A stretch of DNA of 41,315 nt from Clostridia bacterium (GTDB lineage: Bacteria > Bacillota > Clostridia > Oscillospirales > CAG-272): contig JAFTOG010000038.1 in NCBI GenBank assembly GCA_017451485.1, forward strand, positions 1-41,315, given 5' to 3'. Shown one piece after another: positions 31,346-39,681 of this stretch; position 1 is the first letter of the stretch, and each line of letters opens with the position of its first letter. Below the pieces are notes generated by a model. The model ran no database searches and was not told where the DNA came from. It saw only the letters and a list, made by a program, of their open reading frames with translations. The translations under genes and the position numbers were made by a program.

Positions 31346-32746
31346 TTATATTTCACCGTAGAGGGCAAAGGTGTCCCCACGGGTGATTTTAATATTGATA
31401 AACTGTCCTGTATAGTCCTCATTGCTTTCAAAATGGACTATCCTGTTGTTTTCTGTACGGGACATATAAACACCGTCATTATTTTTGCTCTTACCGTCCA
31501 CAAGCACCTTTACGGTTTTGCCAACCATAGCATCGTTAAAGTCCTTGGATATGGAGTTCTGTAAATCAACAAGACGGTTAAACCGTTCCTTCTGGATATC
31601 CTCGGGTATCTGATCCTCCATTTCGGATGCCGGAGTTCCCTTTCTCGGGGAATATATGAAGGTGTAGATGGAGTCATATCTCACCCTCTTCACCGCATCA
31701 AGCGTCCTCTGAAAGTCCTCCTCGGTCTCCCCTGGGAAGCCAACGATTATGTCGGTGGTAAGGGTAATACCGGGATTTTTGGCCTTTAGCTCATCCACTA
31801 CGGATAGATATCTTTCTATATCGTAGTGTCTGTTCATTCTCTTGAGCACGGTATCGGAGCCCGACTGTAAGGGAAGATGGAAGCAGTTAGCACAGTATTT
31901 ACTGCTTGCTATCGCATCAATCATTTCAGCTGTGGCATCCTTAGGATGGCTTGTCATGAGATGTAGCCAGAAGTCACCCTCCAGCTTTGAAATCTCTTTT
32001 ATAAGGTCGGCTACCGTGGGATTACCCTCAAGATCCTTACCGTAGGAATTTACATTCTGTCCGAGAAGGGTTATATCCCTGTATCCGTTTTCAACAAGCT
32101 CCCTGACCTCGGAAATAATGTCCTTTGGCAAACGGCTCCTCTCTCTGCCTCTTACATACGGTACTATACAGTATGTACAGAAATTGTTACATCCGTACAT
32201 AATGCTGACCCACGCCTTATATCCACTTTTACGCAGAACGGGAATATCCTCGCATATCTGCATCTTATCCGGGTCGGCAATGAATTTACGCTTACCCTTT
32301 GTCAATGCTGTATAGACAAATTCGGGAAGCCTGTGCATTGAGCCTGTACCGAAGGCAAAATCTACATAGGGAAAGGTTATAACCTGTTTCATCCTGTGCT
32401 CCTGTGCCATCATACATCCACAAACGCCAAGCACCATATCGGGATTTTTAGCCTTATTATGCTTGTACCTACCGATAAAGGATAGTGCCCGTCTTTCAGC
32501 ATGCTCACGGATCGCACATGTATTTATGATAATCAAATCGGCGGAGCTGTCATCCTCGGTGACAGTATAGCCAAGGCTTACAAGTGCACCGCTTATTCTT
32601 TCGCTGTCTGCCTCGTTCTGCTGACAGCCAAGGGTTATTATATAGGCACAAAGACCCTTACCCTCGGTAATTTCTCTTACCTTATCTGCAAAGGCAGACT
32701 GTCTCGCTATCTCATCCATAGGAACAAACTTACCACTTTCTGTCAT
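31346..32746 (-). CDS. miaB: tRNA 2-methylthio-N6-isopentenyladenosine synthase MiaB
   Basis: 466-residue radical SAM methylthiotransferase that adds a methylthio group at A37 of tRNAs reading UNN codons. N-terminal UPF0004 domain with three cluster Cys in LGCQQN, NTCAIREHAE and CGCMMAQ. The central radical SAM motif is YGCNNFCTYCIVPYVRGRERSR, and the C-terminal TRAM domain starts after DGKSKNNDGVYMSRTENNR. Start ATG 32746 has GGAGGAGCTGAT; the six-codon upstream extension lacks an RBS. First gene of the miaB-ylbF-mutS-mutL-tgt-deacetylase unit. Confidence 0.96.
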   Translation of the reverse strand: MTESGKFVPMDEIARQSAFADKVREITEGKGLCAYIITLGCQQNEADSERISGALVSLGYTVTEDDSSADLIIINTCAIREHAERRALSFIGRYKHNKAKNPDMVLGVCGCMMAQEHRMKQVITFPYVDFAFGTGSMHRLPEFVYTALTKGKRKFIADPDKMQICEDIPVLRKSGYKAWVSIMYGCNNFCTYCIVPYVRGRERSRLPKDIISEVRELVENGYRDITLLGQNVNSYGKDLEGNPTVADLIKEISKLEGDFWLHLMTSHPKDATAEMIDAIASSKYCANCFHLPLQSGSDTVLKRMNRHYDIERYLSVVDELKAKNPGITLTTDIIVGFPGETEEDFQRTLDAVKRVRYDSIYTFIYSPRKGTPASEMEDQIPEDIQKERFNRLVDLQNSISKDFNDAMVGKTVKVLVDGKSKNNDGVYMSRTENNRIVHFESNEDYTGQFINIKITRGDTFALYGEI

Positions 32747-32776
32747 ATCAGCTCCTCCTTTCAAAATATCTATAAT

Positions 32777-32805
32777 ATTTTATCATAAAGAATTTAATTA
32801 TTCAA
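32777..32805 (-). promoter_or_regulatory. Promoter of the miaB-mutSL operon
   Basis: Minus-strand TTGAAT (32800-32805), 17 bp, TAAAAT (32777-32782), 31 bp before the miaB start. Confidence 0.65.
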
Positions 32806-32959
32806 GTCTTTTTATAAATAAAACAAATTGGTCGTCCTTGATAAAAAAGCTTGCTTCAAAATATTTTTCCGGCATTAAAGGAAGCACATACGAAAGAGGT
32901 GGATGAGCAGTATTCTGCCATCCACCTCTTTTGTACAAGCCAAGCTTATGCTTAGCCAT
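32798..32959 (-). CDS. Putative 53-residue ORF downstream of the ABC-F gene
   Basis: ATG 32959 opens an uninterrupted minus-strand frame reading MAKHKLGLYKRGGWQNTAHP and ending MPEKYFEASFFIKDDQF then VLFIKRLE and stop. The composition looks protein-like, especially the last 25 residues. However, the nearest GGAGG is 21 bases before the ATG, and the middle of the ORF contains a 13-bp terminator-like stem (32893-32931) and a TTTGTACA/TGTACAAA repeat. It could be a small gene, a C-terminal remnant of a larger one, or the 3' untranslated region of the ABC-F transcript. Unrecognised. Confidence 0.3.
   Translation of the reverse strand: MAKHKLGLYKRGGWQNTAHPPLSYVLPLMPEKYFEASFFIKDDQFVLFIKRLE
32893..32931. 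terminator. Strong inverted repeat, probable terminator after the ABC-F gene
   Basis: AAAGAGGTGGATG and CATCCACCTCTTT pair over 13 bp with a short inner GCAG/CTGC stem. Tails are short (TTTTG on plus, TTTCG on minus). It lies about 80 bp after the ABC-F stop on its strand. Confidence 0.65.
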
Positions 32960-33008
32960 AGATAACGCTGTACAAATTTTCCTCCCTCAGAACTAACGGA
33001 AATGCTTT

Positions 33009-34646
33009 TTATTTGTCCTTTTCCTCGTCGGGGGTATTTACCTCATAGTAATACTGCAAAAGCTCCGGGGAGTAATGCTCTATTCTTCCCGATGGGAGGA
33101 TAAGCATACGGCTGATGCCTATCTGCTCTACAAAGGAGGGGTTATGGCTGACTACAATAATCGTTCCCTCATAGGTGTTGAAGTTGCCTCCGATTATCGC
33201 CTGAGTCTCCGGGTCTAAATGGTTTGTAGGCTCATCAAGAAGTAGCAGATTTGCCTTTTGCATAAGCACCTTACAAAGGGCAATTCTCGCTTTTTCTCCC
33301 GGGGAGAGGACCTCTACCTTTTTAAAGACATCCTCATCATAAAACAGGAAATTGCTAAGAGTGCCACGAAGCTGCCATTCGGCACACTCGGGTCTGTCTA
33401 CATTTTCTAAAACCGTCTTATTCGGGTCAAGATATTCCAACTCCTGGGCATAGTATGCAATATCCGTCTTCGGATTGAAACGTATTTTACCCGAATTTGG
33501 GGTAAGTATTTGCATAAGCAGCTTTAAGAGTGTAGATTTACCCACACCGTTTTCTCCAACTACCAAAAATCTCTCTCCACCGTTTATCTTAAAGGACAAA
33601 TCCTTGTAAAGAGGCGGGCTGTCAGGATAATTAAATGCAAGATGCTCCACCTCTAAGGGAATAAGGGCACCCTCTCGCTTTGGTTTAATATCCATTTTAA
33701 CCCTTTTATAGACACGCTCCCTGACCAAAAGCTCCTTTTTCTTCTTTTCAAGCTTGTTTTCTCTATCCTGTCCAACACGCTTTATACGGTGGTTTGTTTG
33801 GCTTGCCTGCTTTGCCTTTAATACAAAATCGGAAAGCTCCTTTATCTCCTTCTCCTGCTGAGCTATAAGCTTTTCTCTCGCCTTTTTCTCCTCAGCGTAC
33901 TTTTTCTTGTATGTATCATAATTTCCGTCATACACAAGAATTTTATGAGTTACCTTGTTAACATAAAGAACCTTATTTATTATCTGATTAAGGAAATCCA
34001 CATCGTGGCTTATGATAAGAACGCTACCCTTATAATTTTTCAGATATTCGGTGACATATGCCTTCGTTTCTGCATCAAGATGGTTTGTAGGCTCGTCAAG
34101 TAGCAAAATCTCCGGCTTGGAGAAAAGCACACGGCAGAATGCCATTTTGGATTTTTGTCCACCTGACAGCTCACTCATAGGTTTTTCCACAAGGTCAAGG
34201 TCTATATCCATCTCCACAACAAGGTCCAGCAGCTTATCCTCATAGTCATAGCATTCGTGATACTCTAATAGCTCCTGTATCCTTTGCATTCGGCGAAGAA
34301 GTGGAGCCCACTTTTCCTCGTCTGCTTCGGTTTCTAAGGTCTTGTATATTTCGGCAAGCTCCCTTTCCAGCCTTCTCACAGGACGACCGTCCAAAAGATA
34401 TTCCCACACGGTCTGCCTTTCATCCTCTATAATTATCTCCTGAGGCAGGTATCCTACCCTTGCATTTCCAATGCTGAGTGTACCGCTGTCAAGCTCTATC
34501 TCCTTTAACAAAAGTCGAAAAAGCGTTGTCTTACCTGCACCGTTTACTCCAACTATGCCGACCTTATCCTTGTCGCCTATCTGAAATTCTGCGTTGTCGT
34601 AGATAACCTCAAGTCCAAAGGCAAGATTCATATTTTGACCTCTCAT
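33009..34646 (-). CDS. ABC-F family ATPase (ribosome-associated or antibiotic-protection type)
   Basis: 545-residue soluble protein with two ABC cassettes and no membrane segment. First: GVNGAGKTT (about 34-42), signature LSGGQKSK, Walker B LLLDEPTNHLD. Second: GENGVGKST near 370, a degenerate signature LSPGEKAR, LLLDEPTNHLD. A charged inter-domain linker (DKYKKKYAEEKKAREKL-like helices, about 255-325) is the arm that reaches the ribosomal E site or peptidyl-transferase centre in this family. Start ATG 34646 (MRGQNMNLAFG) has AAAGGAGGAAAAGC. Whether it is a housekeeping EttA/YfmR-like factor or an antibiotic-resistance member cannot be told. Confidence 0.93.
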   Translation of the reverse strand: MRGQNMNLAFGLEVIYDNAEFQIGDKDKVGIVGVNGAGKTTLFRLLLKEIELDSGTLSIGNARVGYLPQEIIIEDERQTVWEYLLDGRPVRRLERELAEIYKTLETEADEEKWAPLLRRMQRIQELLEYHECYDYEDKLLDLVVEMDIDLDLVEKPMSELSGGQKSKMAFCRVLFSKPEILLLDEPTNHLDAETKAYVTEYLKNYKGSVLIISHDVDFLNQIINKVLYVNKVTHKILVYDGNYDTYKKKYAEEKKAREKLIAQQEKEIKELSDFVLKAKQASQTNHRIKRVGQDRENKLEKKKKELLVRERVYKRVKMDIKPKREGALIPLEVEHLAFNYPDSPPLYKDLSFKINGGERFLVVGENGVGKSTLLKLLMQILTPNSGKIRFNPKTDIAYYAQELEYLDPNKTVLENVDRPECAEWQLRGTLSNFLFYDEDVFKKVEVLSPGEKARIALCKVLMQKANLLLLDEPTNHLDPETQAIIGGNFNTYEGTIIVVSHNPSFVEQIGISRMLILPSGRIEHYSPELLQYYYEVNTPDEEKDK

Positions 34647-34681
34647 GCTTTTCCTCCTTTCATCACCCTCATTTCCTCTGT

Positions 34682-34710
34682 ATTTTAACATAGTGTAAAA
34701 ATGGTGTCAA
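34682..34710 (-). promoter_or_regulatory. Promoter of the ABC-F gene
   Basis: Minus-strand TTGACA (34705-34710), 17 bp, TAAAAT (34682-34687). The leader is only about 30 nt, so no long attenuating leader of the kind seen before some resistance ABC-F genes. Confidence 0.8.
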
Positions 34711-34713
34711 TAG

Positions 34714-34740
34714 AAAAAACCTCATAATGAGGTTTTTTTA
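34714..34740. terminator. Terminator of the Pr6Pr-like gene
   Basis: AAAAAACCTCA-TAA-TGAGGTTTTTTT: short stem with perfect A/T tails. It overlaps the end of the 34722-35441 gene and lies immediately upstream of the ABC-F promoter. Confidence 0.85.
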
Positions 34741-35441
34741 TCTCTTTTATCAAGTATTATAGATGTTAGTACAGCATAGGGTGCTGCAATTGTAAATATT
34801 ATTAAAAGGAACAGAACGATCCAGTAAAATGAGCCCATAACAAAGGGGGGAGTGTCGGAAAATCCGAAAATCCCGGCAGGAGATTTAAGATTAAGAAAGA
34901 AATACGGATAGGTTTCCCCCTTTCCGAAATCCACATCCAGAATATTCAAAATCCCCGCAAAGGTAAAATAGCATAGAGGTGGGATAGCACACAAAACAAC
35001 ATGGGTCTTATTAAGCCTTATTTTATACTCATCGAGGAAGAAGTCGACAAGGGAAAGCAAGGGTGCAATAACATGAGTAAGCACGCTTGGAGCAGTCCAC
35101 GGAACAAACTGTGCCTCCTCTGCAAAGGGAGCCAAAATAAAGCAGTATACAATTCCGGTTACGGTAATAGATACAGTAAAAATATATCTTAAAACATATA
35201 GCCGTCTTTTGCCCTCCTCCGTGGAAAAAGCCTTTATATACGGAGATATCAATATTATCGCCACGCAAAAGCCAATCCAGATATTTGAAAGCCCGGTAAA
35301 GTACATAAGTCTTACAGCCCAATGGGAATACCCGTCAAACTCAGCGTAAAAAAGACTAAGTATAACGCCCCCGATGGAGGATAGCACAATAAACATTTTA
35401 ATAACAAAAGAAGATTTCTTTAATAAATTATTTTTCAACAT
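34722..35441 (-). CDS. Pr6Pr-type membrane protein
   Basis: 239 residues with about six membrane helices (residues roughly 13-31, 42-66, 83-107, 118-135, 148-168 and 204-230). The RLMYFTGLSNIWIGFCVAI segment after the first helix, and the HVIAPLLSLVDFFLDE and YPYFFLNL segments, fit the Pr6Pr family of unknown function. RBS AAGGATGTGATAAG; promoter at 35466. Monocistronic, with its terminator overlapping the stop. The C-terminal hydrophilic tail ILDKRDKKTSL is probably cytoplasmic. Confidence 0.8.
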   Translation of the reverse strand: MLKNNLLKKSSFVIKMFIVLSSIGGVILSLFYAEFDGYSHWAVRLMYFTGLSNIWIGFCVAIILISPYIKAFSTEEGKRRLYVLRYIFTVSITVTGIVYCFILAPFAEEAQFVPWTAPSVLTHVIAPLLSLVDFFLDEYKIRLNKTHVVLCAIPPLCYFTFAGILNILDVDFGKGETYPYFFLNLKSPAGIFGFSDTPPFVMGSFYWIVLFLLIIFTIAAPYAVLTSIILDKRDKKTSL

Positions 35442-35465
35442 CTTATCACATCCTTCTTCCGTATT

Positions 35466-35494
35466 ATTTTACCATATTAACCCGAATTAGTCAA
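35466..35494 (-). promoter_or_regulatory. Promoter of the Pr6Pr-like gene
   Basis: Minus-strand TTGACT (35489-35494), 17 bp, TAAAAT (35466-35471). Confidence 0.75.
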
Positions 35495-35931
35495 CAAACC
35501 TTAATATTTCATAAATAACCAACTTATAAATTAGGATATCAGAACGCAAGAGACGCAACTCGACAGTTGTTAACATTTTGTGGAAACTTTTGATACTTAT
35601 GTACATCTTAATCTTACAGCATAACATCACTTCTTTTAAAGACCGATATATTTCTTACACATCTCTCATTTTACACTTTCATCTTACTGAATTACTCCGA
35701 AGATTTGAATATGCAAGATTTATGACAAAAAACTATTATTTGTGATTACTTATGTTTTACCACTTAAATGTGAAGATTCACTTCACATTAAAAAAATTTC
35801 ACACTACAAATTCCAATATGAGAAGATGATGAACATATGTATTTTTTCTGCCATTGTATGTATTTTCTCTGTGAACCTATGTTGGACTTATGGTGCAGTT
35901 ATGGTATGGTTATGCTGTACCTATGTCTAAT
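35495..35931. other. AT-rich intergenic stretch with a small inverted repeat
   Basis: No gene is supported. The only structures noted are AATGTGAA-(7)-TTCACATT at 35767-35789, followed by a run of A, and CAACT/AGTTG near 35557-35570. A frame at 35742-35930 has no RBS and an unlikely composition. The AT content rises here and stays high to 39230, consistent with the left edge of acquired DNA. Confidence 0.5.
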
Positions 35932-35960
35932 TTGCATTTTTGTATTTTTTGTGATATAAT
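35932..35960 (+). promoter_or_regulatory. Promoter of the ECF sigma gene
   Basis: TTGCAT (35932-35937), 17 bp, TATAAT (35955-35960), about 80 bp before the ATG at 36041. Confidence 0.65.
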
Positions 35961-36040
35961 TTTTCTAATCATTGAACCTTTTTAAATACAAAAGCAACTT
36001 AGTATACGAAACCGGTTTTAATAACATGAAAGGAGGACGT

Positions 36041-37339
36041 ATGGAACAAGATTTATCTTTTGAAATGCTATTAAATAAATATCGTGTTATTGTGGAGCGA
36101 TATATAAATTTCAAATTGCCCACCAGCTTTGATGCTGACGACGTAATTCAAGAAACATATTATGCAGCTTATATTGGATATGAAAAACTTCGAAATAAAG
36201 AATTGTTCAAGCCTTGGATATTATCTATTGCACGAAATCAATGTAATATTTGGTATCGCAGAAGATACGGTAGTGACATAATTTCTTTAGATGCTATTGC
36301 TGATATGGCTGATACCAACACAAAAGAATACGATAATACAGCTATGAGCATTTTAAATTCTATTCCCAAAGAATATGCTGATTTACTAAAGCTTACTATG
36401 CAGGGATATAAACAACGCGAAATTGCAGAACGTTTAAATATTCCAATAGGCACTGTTAAAAGCCGTTTGCATTATGCACGAAAAATATTCCGTTCTATGT
36501 GTACCCCTGACCAGATTTCTATGTATGAGAAAGGAAGAAAGATTATGCCAAAGAAAGATTTTACATGCGGATTTCCCGAAATCGCTCCTCGCCTTGTAAT
36601 CACGGAAAGCTCACGTCCGTTTTTTGAGGTTAAATGTGCTGATGAATCATTTATAATCCCGATAATCGGAAACAAAAATTCAGAAGGAACGTATCGCTAT
36701 CCATCTAAAAAATTAGCACTTGTGTCAACTTGCTACGTACCCAAAGCTGCTAGAATACATGAGGTTGCAGGTGTTAAAATTTGCAGAGATACCTACAACG
36801 TAAAAGCAGGGAAACTCTATAAAAATGAAAAAATATGGTTCTCTCAGCTTACTGACGAATACATTCGCGATCTTGCGACAATTGATTGTGATTGTGATGA
36901 AGATGATGATTTACCTACATCAATATACACTTTCTTGGAAGAAGATTATGATGTTTGTGTAAACGGAAATGACCGTGTACACGGAAGACCGTTGCTTATC
37001 AAAGAAAATCCTCCCAAGATTGAAGATGGTAAAATTGTTGTTGATGAGTATAACATCCGATACACTATGGGAACATATGATGTAACTATTGGCGAAAAAA
37101 CATTTGATACTATCAAATTTATTCGTGTTCAAAACAATTACAATATTACAGAAAATTATGTTGATAAAAACGGAAGACTTGTTTTAATGCGTTGGTATGA
37201 ATCTATTGCCGCAGTTGAGCAGACCGAATGGTATACAGACGAATGGAAGAAAGCAATTTTGAGTGAAAACCCAAGAATTATTGTCAATGATATTGAATAC
37301 TGCTTGCTCGAAGATCGCATCAGTGAATATGCTCTTTAA
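36041..37339 (+). CDS. ECF-type RNA polymerase sigma factor with long C-terminal extension
   Basis: 432 residues. About residues 1-155 are a sigma-70 ECF factor: region 2 (FDADDVIQETYYAAYIGYEKLRN, FKPWILSIARNQCNIWYRRR) and region 4 helix-turn-helix (YADLLKLTMQGYKQREIAERLNIPIGTVKSRLHYARK). The remaining 270 residues (from about MPKKDFTCGFPEI) form a soluble, mostly beta-rich domain with an acidic patch CDCDEDDD that I do not recognise; it may be sensory or an anti-sigma-like module in cis. Ordinary ECF factors end after region 4 at about 170-190 residues. Start ATG 36041 has GGAGGACGT. No anti-sigma gene is adjacent. AT-rich relative to the operons to its left. Confidence 0.85.
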   Translation: MEQDLSFEMLLNKYRVIVERYINFKLPTSFDADDVIQETYYAAYIGYEKLRNKELFKPWILSIARNQCNIWYRRRYGSDIISLDAIADMADTNTKEYDNTAMSILNSIPKEYADLLKLTMQGYKQREIAERLNIPIGTVKSRLHYARKIFRSMCTPDQISMYEKGRKIMPKKDFTCGFPEIAPRLVITESSRPFFEVKCADESFIIPIIGNKNSEGTYRYPSKKLALVSTCYVPKAARIHEVAGVKICRDTYNVKAGKLYKNEKIWFSQLTDEYIRDLATIDCDCDEDDDLPTSIYTFLEEDYDVCVNGNDRVHGRPLLIKENPPKIEDGKIVVDEYNIRYTMGTYDVTIGEKTFDTIKFIRVQNNYNITENYVDKNGRLVLMRWYESIAAVEQTEWYTDEWKKAILSENPRIIVNDIEYCLLEDRISEYAL

Positions 37340-37344
37340 TTTAC

Positions 37345-37373
37345 GCCCCTCTTAGTGAGGGGCTTTTCCTTTA
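37345..37373 (+). terminator. Terminator of the ECF sigma gene
   Basis: GCCCCTC-TTAGT-GAGGGGC then TTTTCCTTTAATT, immediately after the stop at 37339. Confidence 0.88.
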
Positions 37374-37463
37374 ATTCCATTATTACACAAAAACTACGCA
37401 ACTTTTGTATAGTTGTAAAAAATTGTTATTGTTTTGTTTTATAGCAATGCAACTGATTGTTGC

Positions 37464-37491
37464 TCGACAATATTGATTTTTATGATATAAT
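37464..37491 (+). promoter_or_regulatory. Promoter of the XRE regulator gene
   Basis: TCGACA (37464-37469), 16 bp, TATAAT (37486-37491), 26 bp before ATG 37518. Confidence 0.55.
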
Positions 37492-37517
37492 ACAAGTAAG
37501 CAAAAGGTGGTGATGTA

Positions 37518-38201
37518 ATGTTTGATACAATTAAATTTGGAAAAGCACTTTCAACCCTTAGAAAAAATGCAGATATGACACAAAACGAAGTAGCTGACAG
37601 ACTATATCTTTCACGTCAGGCAATCTCAAAATATGAACGTGGTGAAAGTTTTCCTGATATTTCTATCCTTGTAATGATTGCGGAACTATTCAATATAACA
37701 CTTGACCAACTTATCAGTTACGGTAATCCAACACAAGGTGAATCTTCAATTCTTGAAAATATAGCAAAAGGAAATTCAAATATAATTGCAGGTAACATAG
37801 TTGATGTGGTAAATTTAGCACCGCTTCTCAAACCAAGCATTTTGACAAAAATATCACAGCAATTTGAAAATCAAGGAATTGATATATCAAATATAATCTC
37901 TCTTGCCGAGTATTTAAATGATGAAACTGTTGTTAAATTAATCGAAAATGCAAATTTTAATGATATTAGCAGTGAGCTTCTTGCAAAATTTATTCCTATG
38001 CTTAACGGCAACTCTATAGAGGCTATATTTCAGAAGATTTTAGACGGAGAGTTGGATTGGCATTTTATCAAAACTCTTCTTCCGTATGCAGACTATATGA
38101 CTACACAAATTGAAGCTACCATAGTATCGGGTGCATTGCCTTGGGAAGTTCTTGATATTTTAAATGAATATTATTTGGATAAAAACGGATATAAAGAATA
38201 G
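37518..38201 (+). CDS. XRE-family transcriptional regulator
   Basis: 227 residues. Helix-turn-helix at about 7-62 (FGKALSTLRKNADMTQNEVADRLYLSRQAISKYERGESFPDISILVMIAELFNITLDQLI). The rest is helical and of unknown fold (about 75-227), possibly a ligand or protein-binding part. RBS AAGGTGG; 8 bp before the methyltransferase start, so a two-gene unit. It may regulate its own operon; no operator was identified. Confidence 0.88.
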   Translation: MFDTIKFGKALSTLRKNADMTQNEVADRLYLSRQAISKYERGESFPDISILVMIAELFNITLDQLISYGNPTQGESSILENIAKGNSNIIAGNIVDVVNLAPLLKPSILTKISQQFENQGIDISNIISLAEYLNDETVVKLIENANFNDISSELLAKFIPMLNGNSIEAIFQKILDGELDWHFIKTLLPYADYMTTQIEATIVSGALPWEVLDILNEYYLDKNGYKE

Positions 38202-38209
38202 GAGTTAAT

Positions 38210-39193
38210 ATGGAACATTATTATTTATGCCCTAACTGTAAATCTAAAACTTTACTACCTACTTGCAATACCTGTGGATATAAAATCCCATTAATTGATT
38301 CTATATACCGTTTTTGTAATGATGCTTCTGTTAAGCTTGAGGGCGATAAACAATATATCGGATATGATGATATTGGAGAAGATTTCGAGCCAGAGATTAC
38401 ATATTGGGATGCAAATAATACGGAAAGATACGGAGTATATGCTGCTTGTAGCGATTTGATTGCAAAGAAATTTGGTACAAACATTAGTATTCTTGACTTA
38501 GGCGCAGGATTAGGTTCTGCTTCTATTCCACTTGCAAAAAATGGTATTTATACAATTGCGGCAGATATATCTGCAGTAATGTTAAAAACTGCTGCAATAC
38601 GCTCAAAAGGAATATATCCTAATCTTATACTTGCTCAAATGAATGCATACGGTATCATGCTGCCGAATGAAAGTGTTGATATAGTAGTAGAAAATGCTAT
38701 GCTACATCTTGTTGATGAGCCTGAGGCCGTAATAAAAGAAATTGCACGTATCTTGAAACCGGGTGGTAAACTTATTCGCTTTAGCTCTCCGGGGATTTCT
38801 CTTAGTGAAAAAGAGATAGAACGAAATAAATACTGTAATGCTGTTCTCTCGGATATTAACGACTATTACTACGATTATCTTGAAAAACACAATTATCAAA
38901 GCACAGCATTTAATGTTGATTACAGAATATCTCTTCTTAAATATTTTGAACACCCATACAATGAAATTGCAAAAGGATTCGAAGAAATATTTACCGATAA
39001 ACTTAAATTCAGATTGCACAGAATGAAAACTGGAGCTCACTCTGATTTGCAAAAGACACCGAAAGAATTAATAAATGCTGCGTGGGAAAATACCGATAAA
39101 TATGCACGTCAAAAATATGGTGATGACTATGCAGAGATAAAAGGTTTTTCAAAATATGGTGCAGCTTTAGACATATATACCGTTAAAAAATAG
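38210..39193 (+). CDS. SAM-dependent methyltransferase with N-terminal zinc ribbon
   Basis: 327 residues. N-terminal CPNCKSKTLLPTCNTCGYKI (residues 7-26) is a two-CxxC zinc ribbon. The class I methyltransferase core follows: motif I ILDLGAGLGSASIPLA (near 93-108), IAADIS, the catalytic region SVDIVVENAMLHLVDEPEAVIKEIARILKPGGKLI (150-185). The C-terminal 120 residues are specific to this protein. It resembles ubiquinone/menaquinone-type or rRNA-guanine N1 (RlmA-like) methyltransferases in layout, but the substrate cannot be told. Cotranscribed with the XRE gene. Confidence 0.87.
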   Translation: MEHYYLCPNCKSKTLLPTCNTCGYKIPLIDSIYRFCNDASVKLEGDKQYIGYDDIGEDFEPEITYWDANNTERYGVYAACSDLIAKKFGTNISILDLGAGLGSASIPLAKNGIYTIAADISAVMLKTAAIRSKGIYPNLILAQMNAYGIMLPNESVDIVVENAMLHLVDEPEAVIKEIARILKPGGKLIRFSSPGISLSEKEIERNKYCNAVLSDINDYYYDYLEKHNYQSTAFNVDYRISLLKYFEHPYNEIAKGFEEIFTDKLKFRLHRMKTGAHSDLQKTPKELINAAWENTDKYARQKYGDDYAEIKGFSKYGAALDIYTVKK

Positions 39194-39197
39194 ACCA

Positions 39198-39227
39198 GCC
39201 TCGCCTTGAGTGAGGCTTTTCTATTTT
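39198..39227 (+). terminator. Terminator of the XRE-methyltransferase unit
   Basis: GCCTCGC-CTTGA-GTGAGGC (one G-U) then TTTTCTATTTT, just after the stop at 39193. Confidence 0.8.
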
Positions 39228-39380
39228 AAGACTAACACGTAAACATATTAGCTTTTGATAGGTTTAAAATTATTTTACCAACTAAATGCCAAGAATTACT
39301 GTGCATTAGAAAAAATAACTCCAAAAGAAAAAAGGCTCCCCCATTTGGGAGAGTTAAAAAGCAAGCTAAATTACGAAAGA

Positions 39381-39443
39381 GTCGAGAGCGGAAATAGTGG
39401 GGGCTTTCGCAAGCGGCTCAGCGCGAAACCCCACTCCGCTCGA
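39381..39443. repeat. Imperfect long inverted repeat, GC-rich
   Basis: GTCGAG(A)GCGG at the left and CCGC-TCGAC at the right pair, with AGTGGGG and CCCCACT inside and a CTTTCGC/GCGCGAAA core. The G+C is far higher than the flanks. It may be a mobile palindromic or REP-like element; 39240-39380 before it holds only a smaller hairpin (CTCCCCCATTTGGGAG) and no gene. Confidence 0.55.
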
Positions 39444-39539
39444 CCTCCGTATTTACGCTTTTTACCTTTTTACGGAGTTTTTCAATAGTTTCTCCATTTA
39501 AAGGTGTTTTTGTTTATTTGGTTGATTTTTCAAGTGTGC

Positions 39540-39600
39540 AGGCGTGTGCTTGTCAGCCCGAGCGTAGCGAGGGCTCTCGTATCAAGACAAGCACACGCCT
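39540..39600. repeat. Nested hairpin element with 15-bp perfect stem
   Basis: AGGCGTGTGCTTGTC (39540-39554) pairs exactly with GACAAGCACACGCCT (39586-39600). The 31-nt loop contains an inner AGCCC/GGGCT stem around GAGCGTAGCGA. No U-tail, and no gene adjoins closely. Such nested palindromes are typical of short non-autonomous mobile elements or REP-type repeats rather than terminators. 39601-39681 has nothing else recognised. Confidence 0.65.
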
Positions 39601-39681
39601 AACTGTCAAACAAGTAAATTTTAAGTTCTGAGTTTATAGATTGTTGATCAATAATTATGAAATACAATTATCTTTTAAATT

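Noticed and set aside
35742..35930. A 62-codon plus-strand open frame before the sigma gene
   Set aside because: No RBS, unusual composition, and it runs up to the sigma promoter at 35932.
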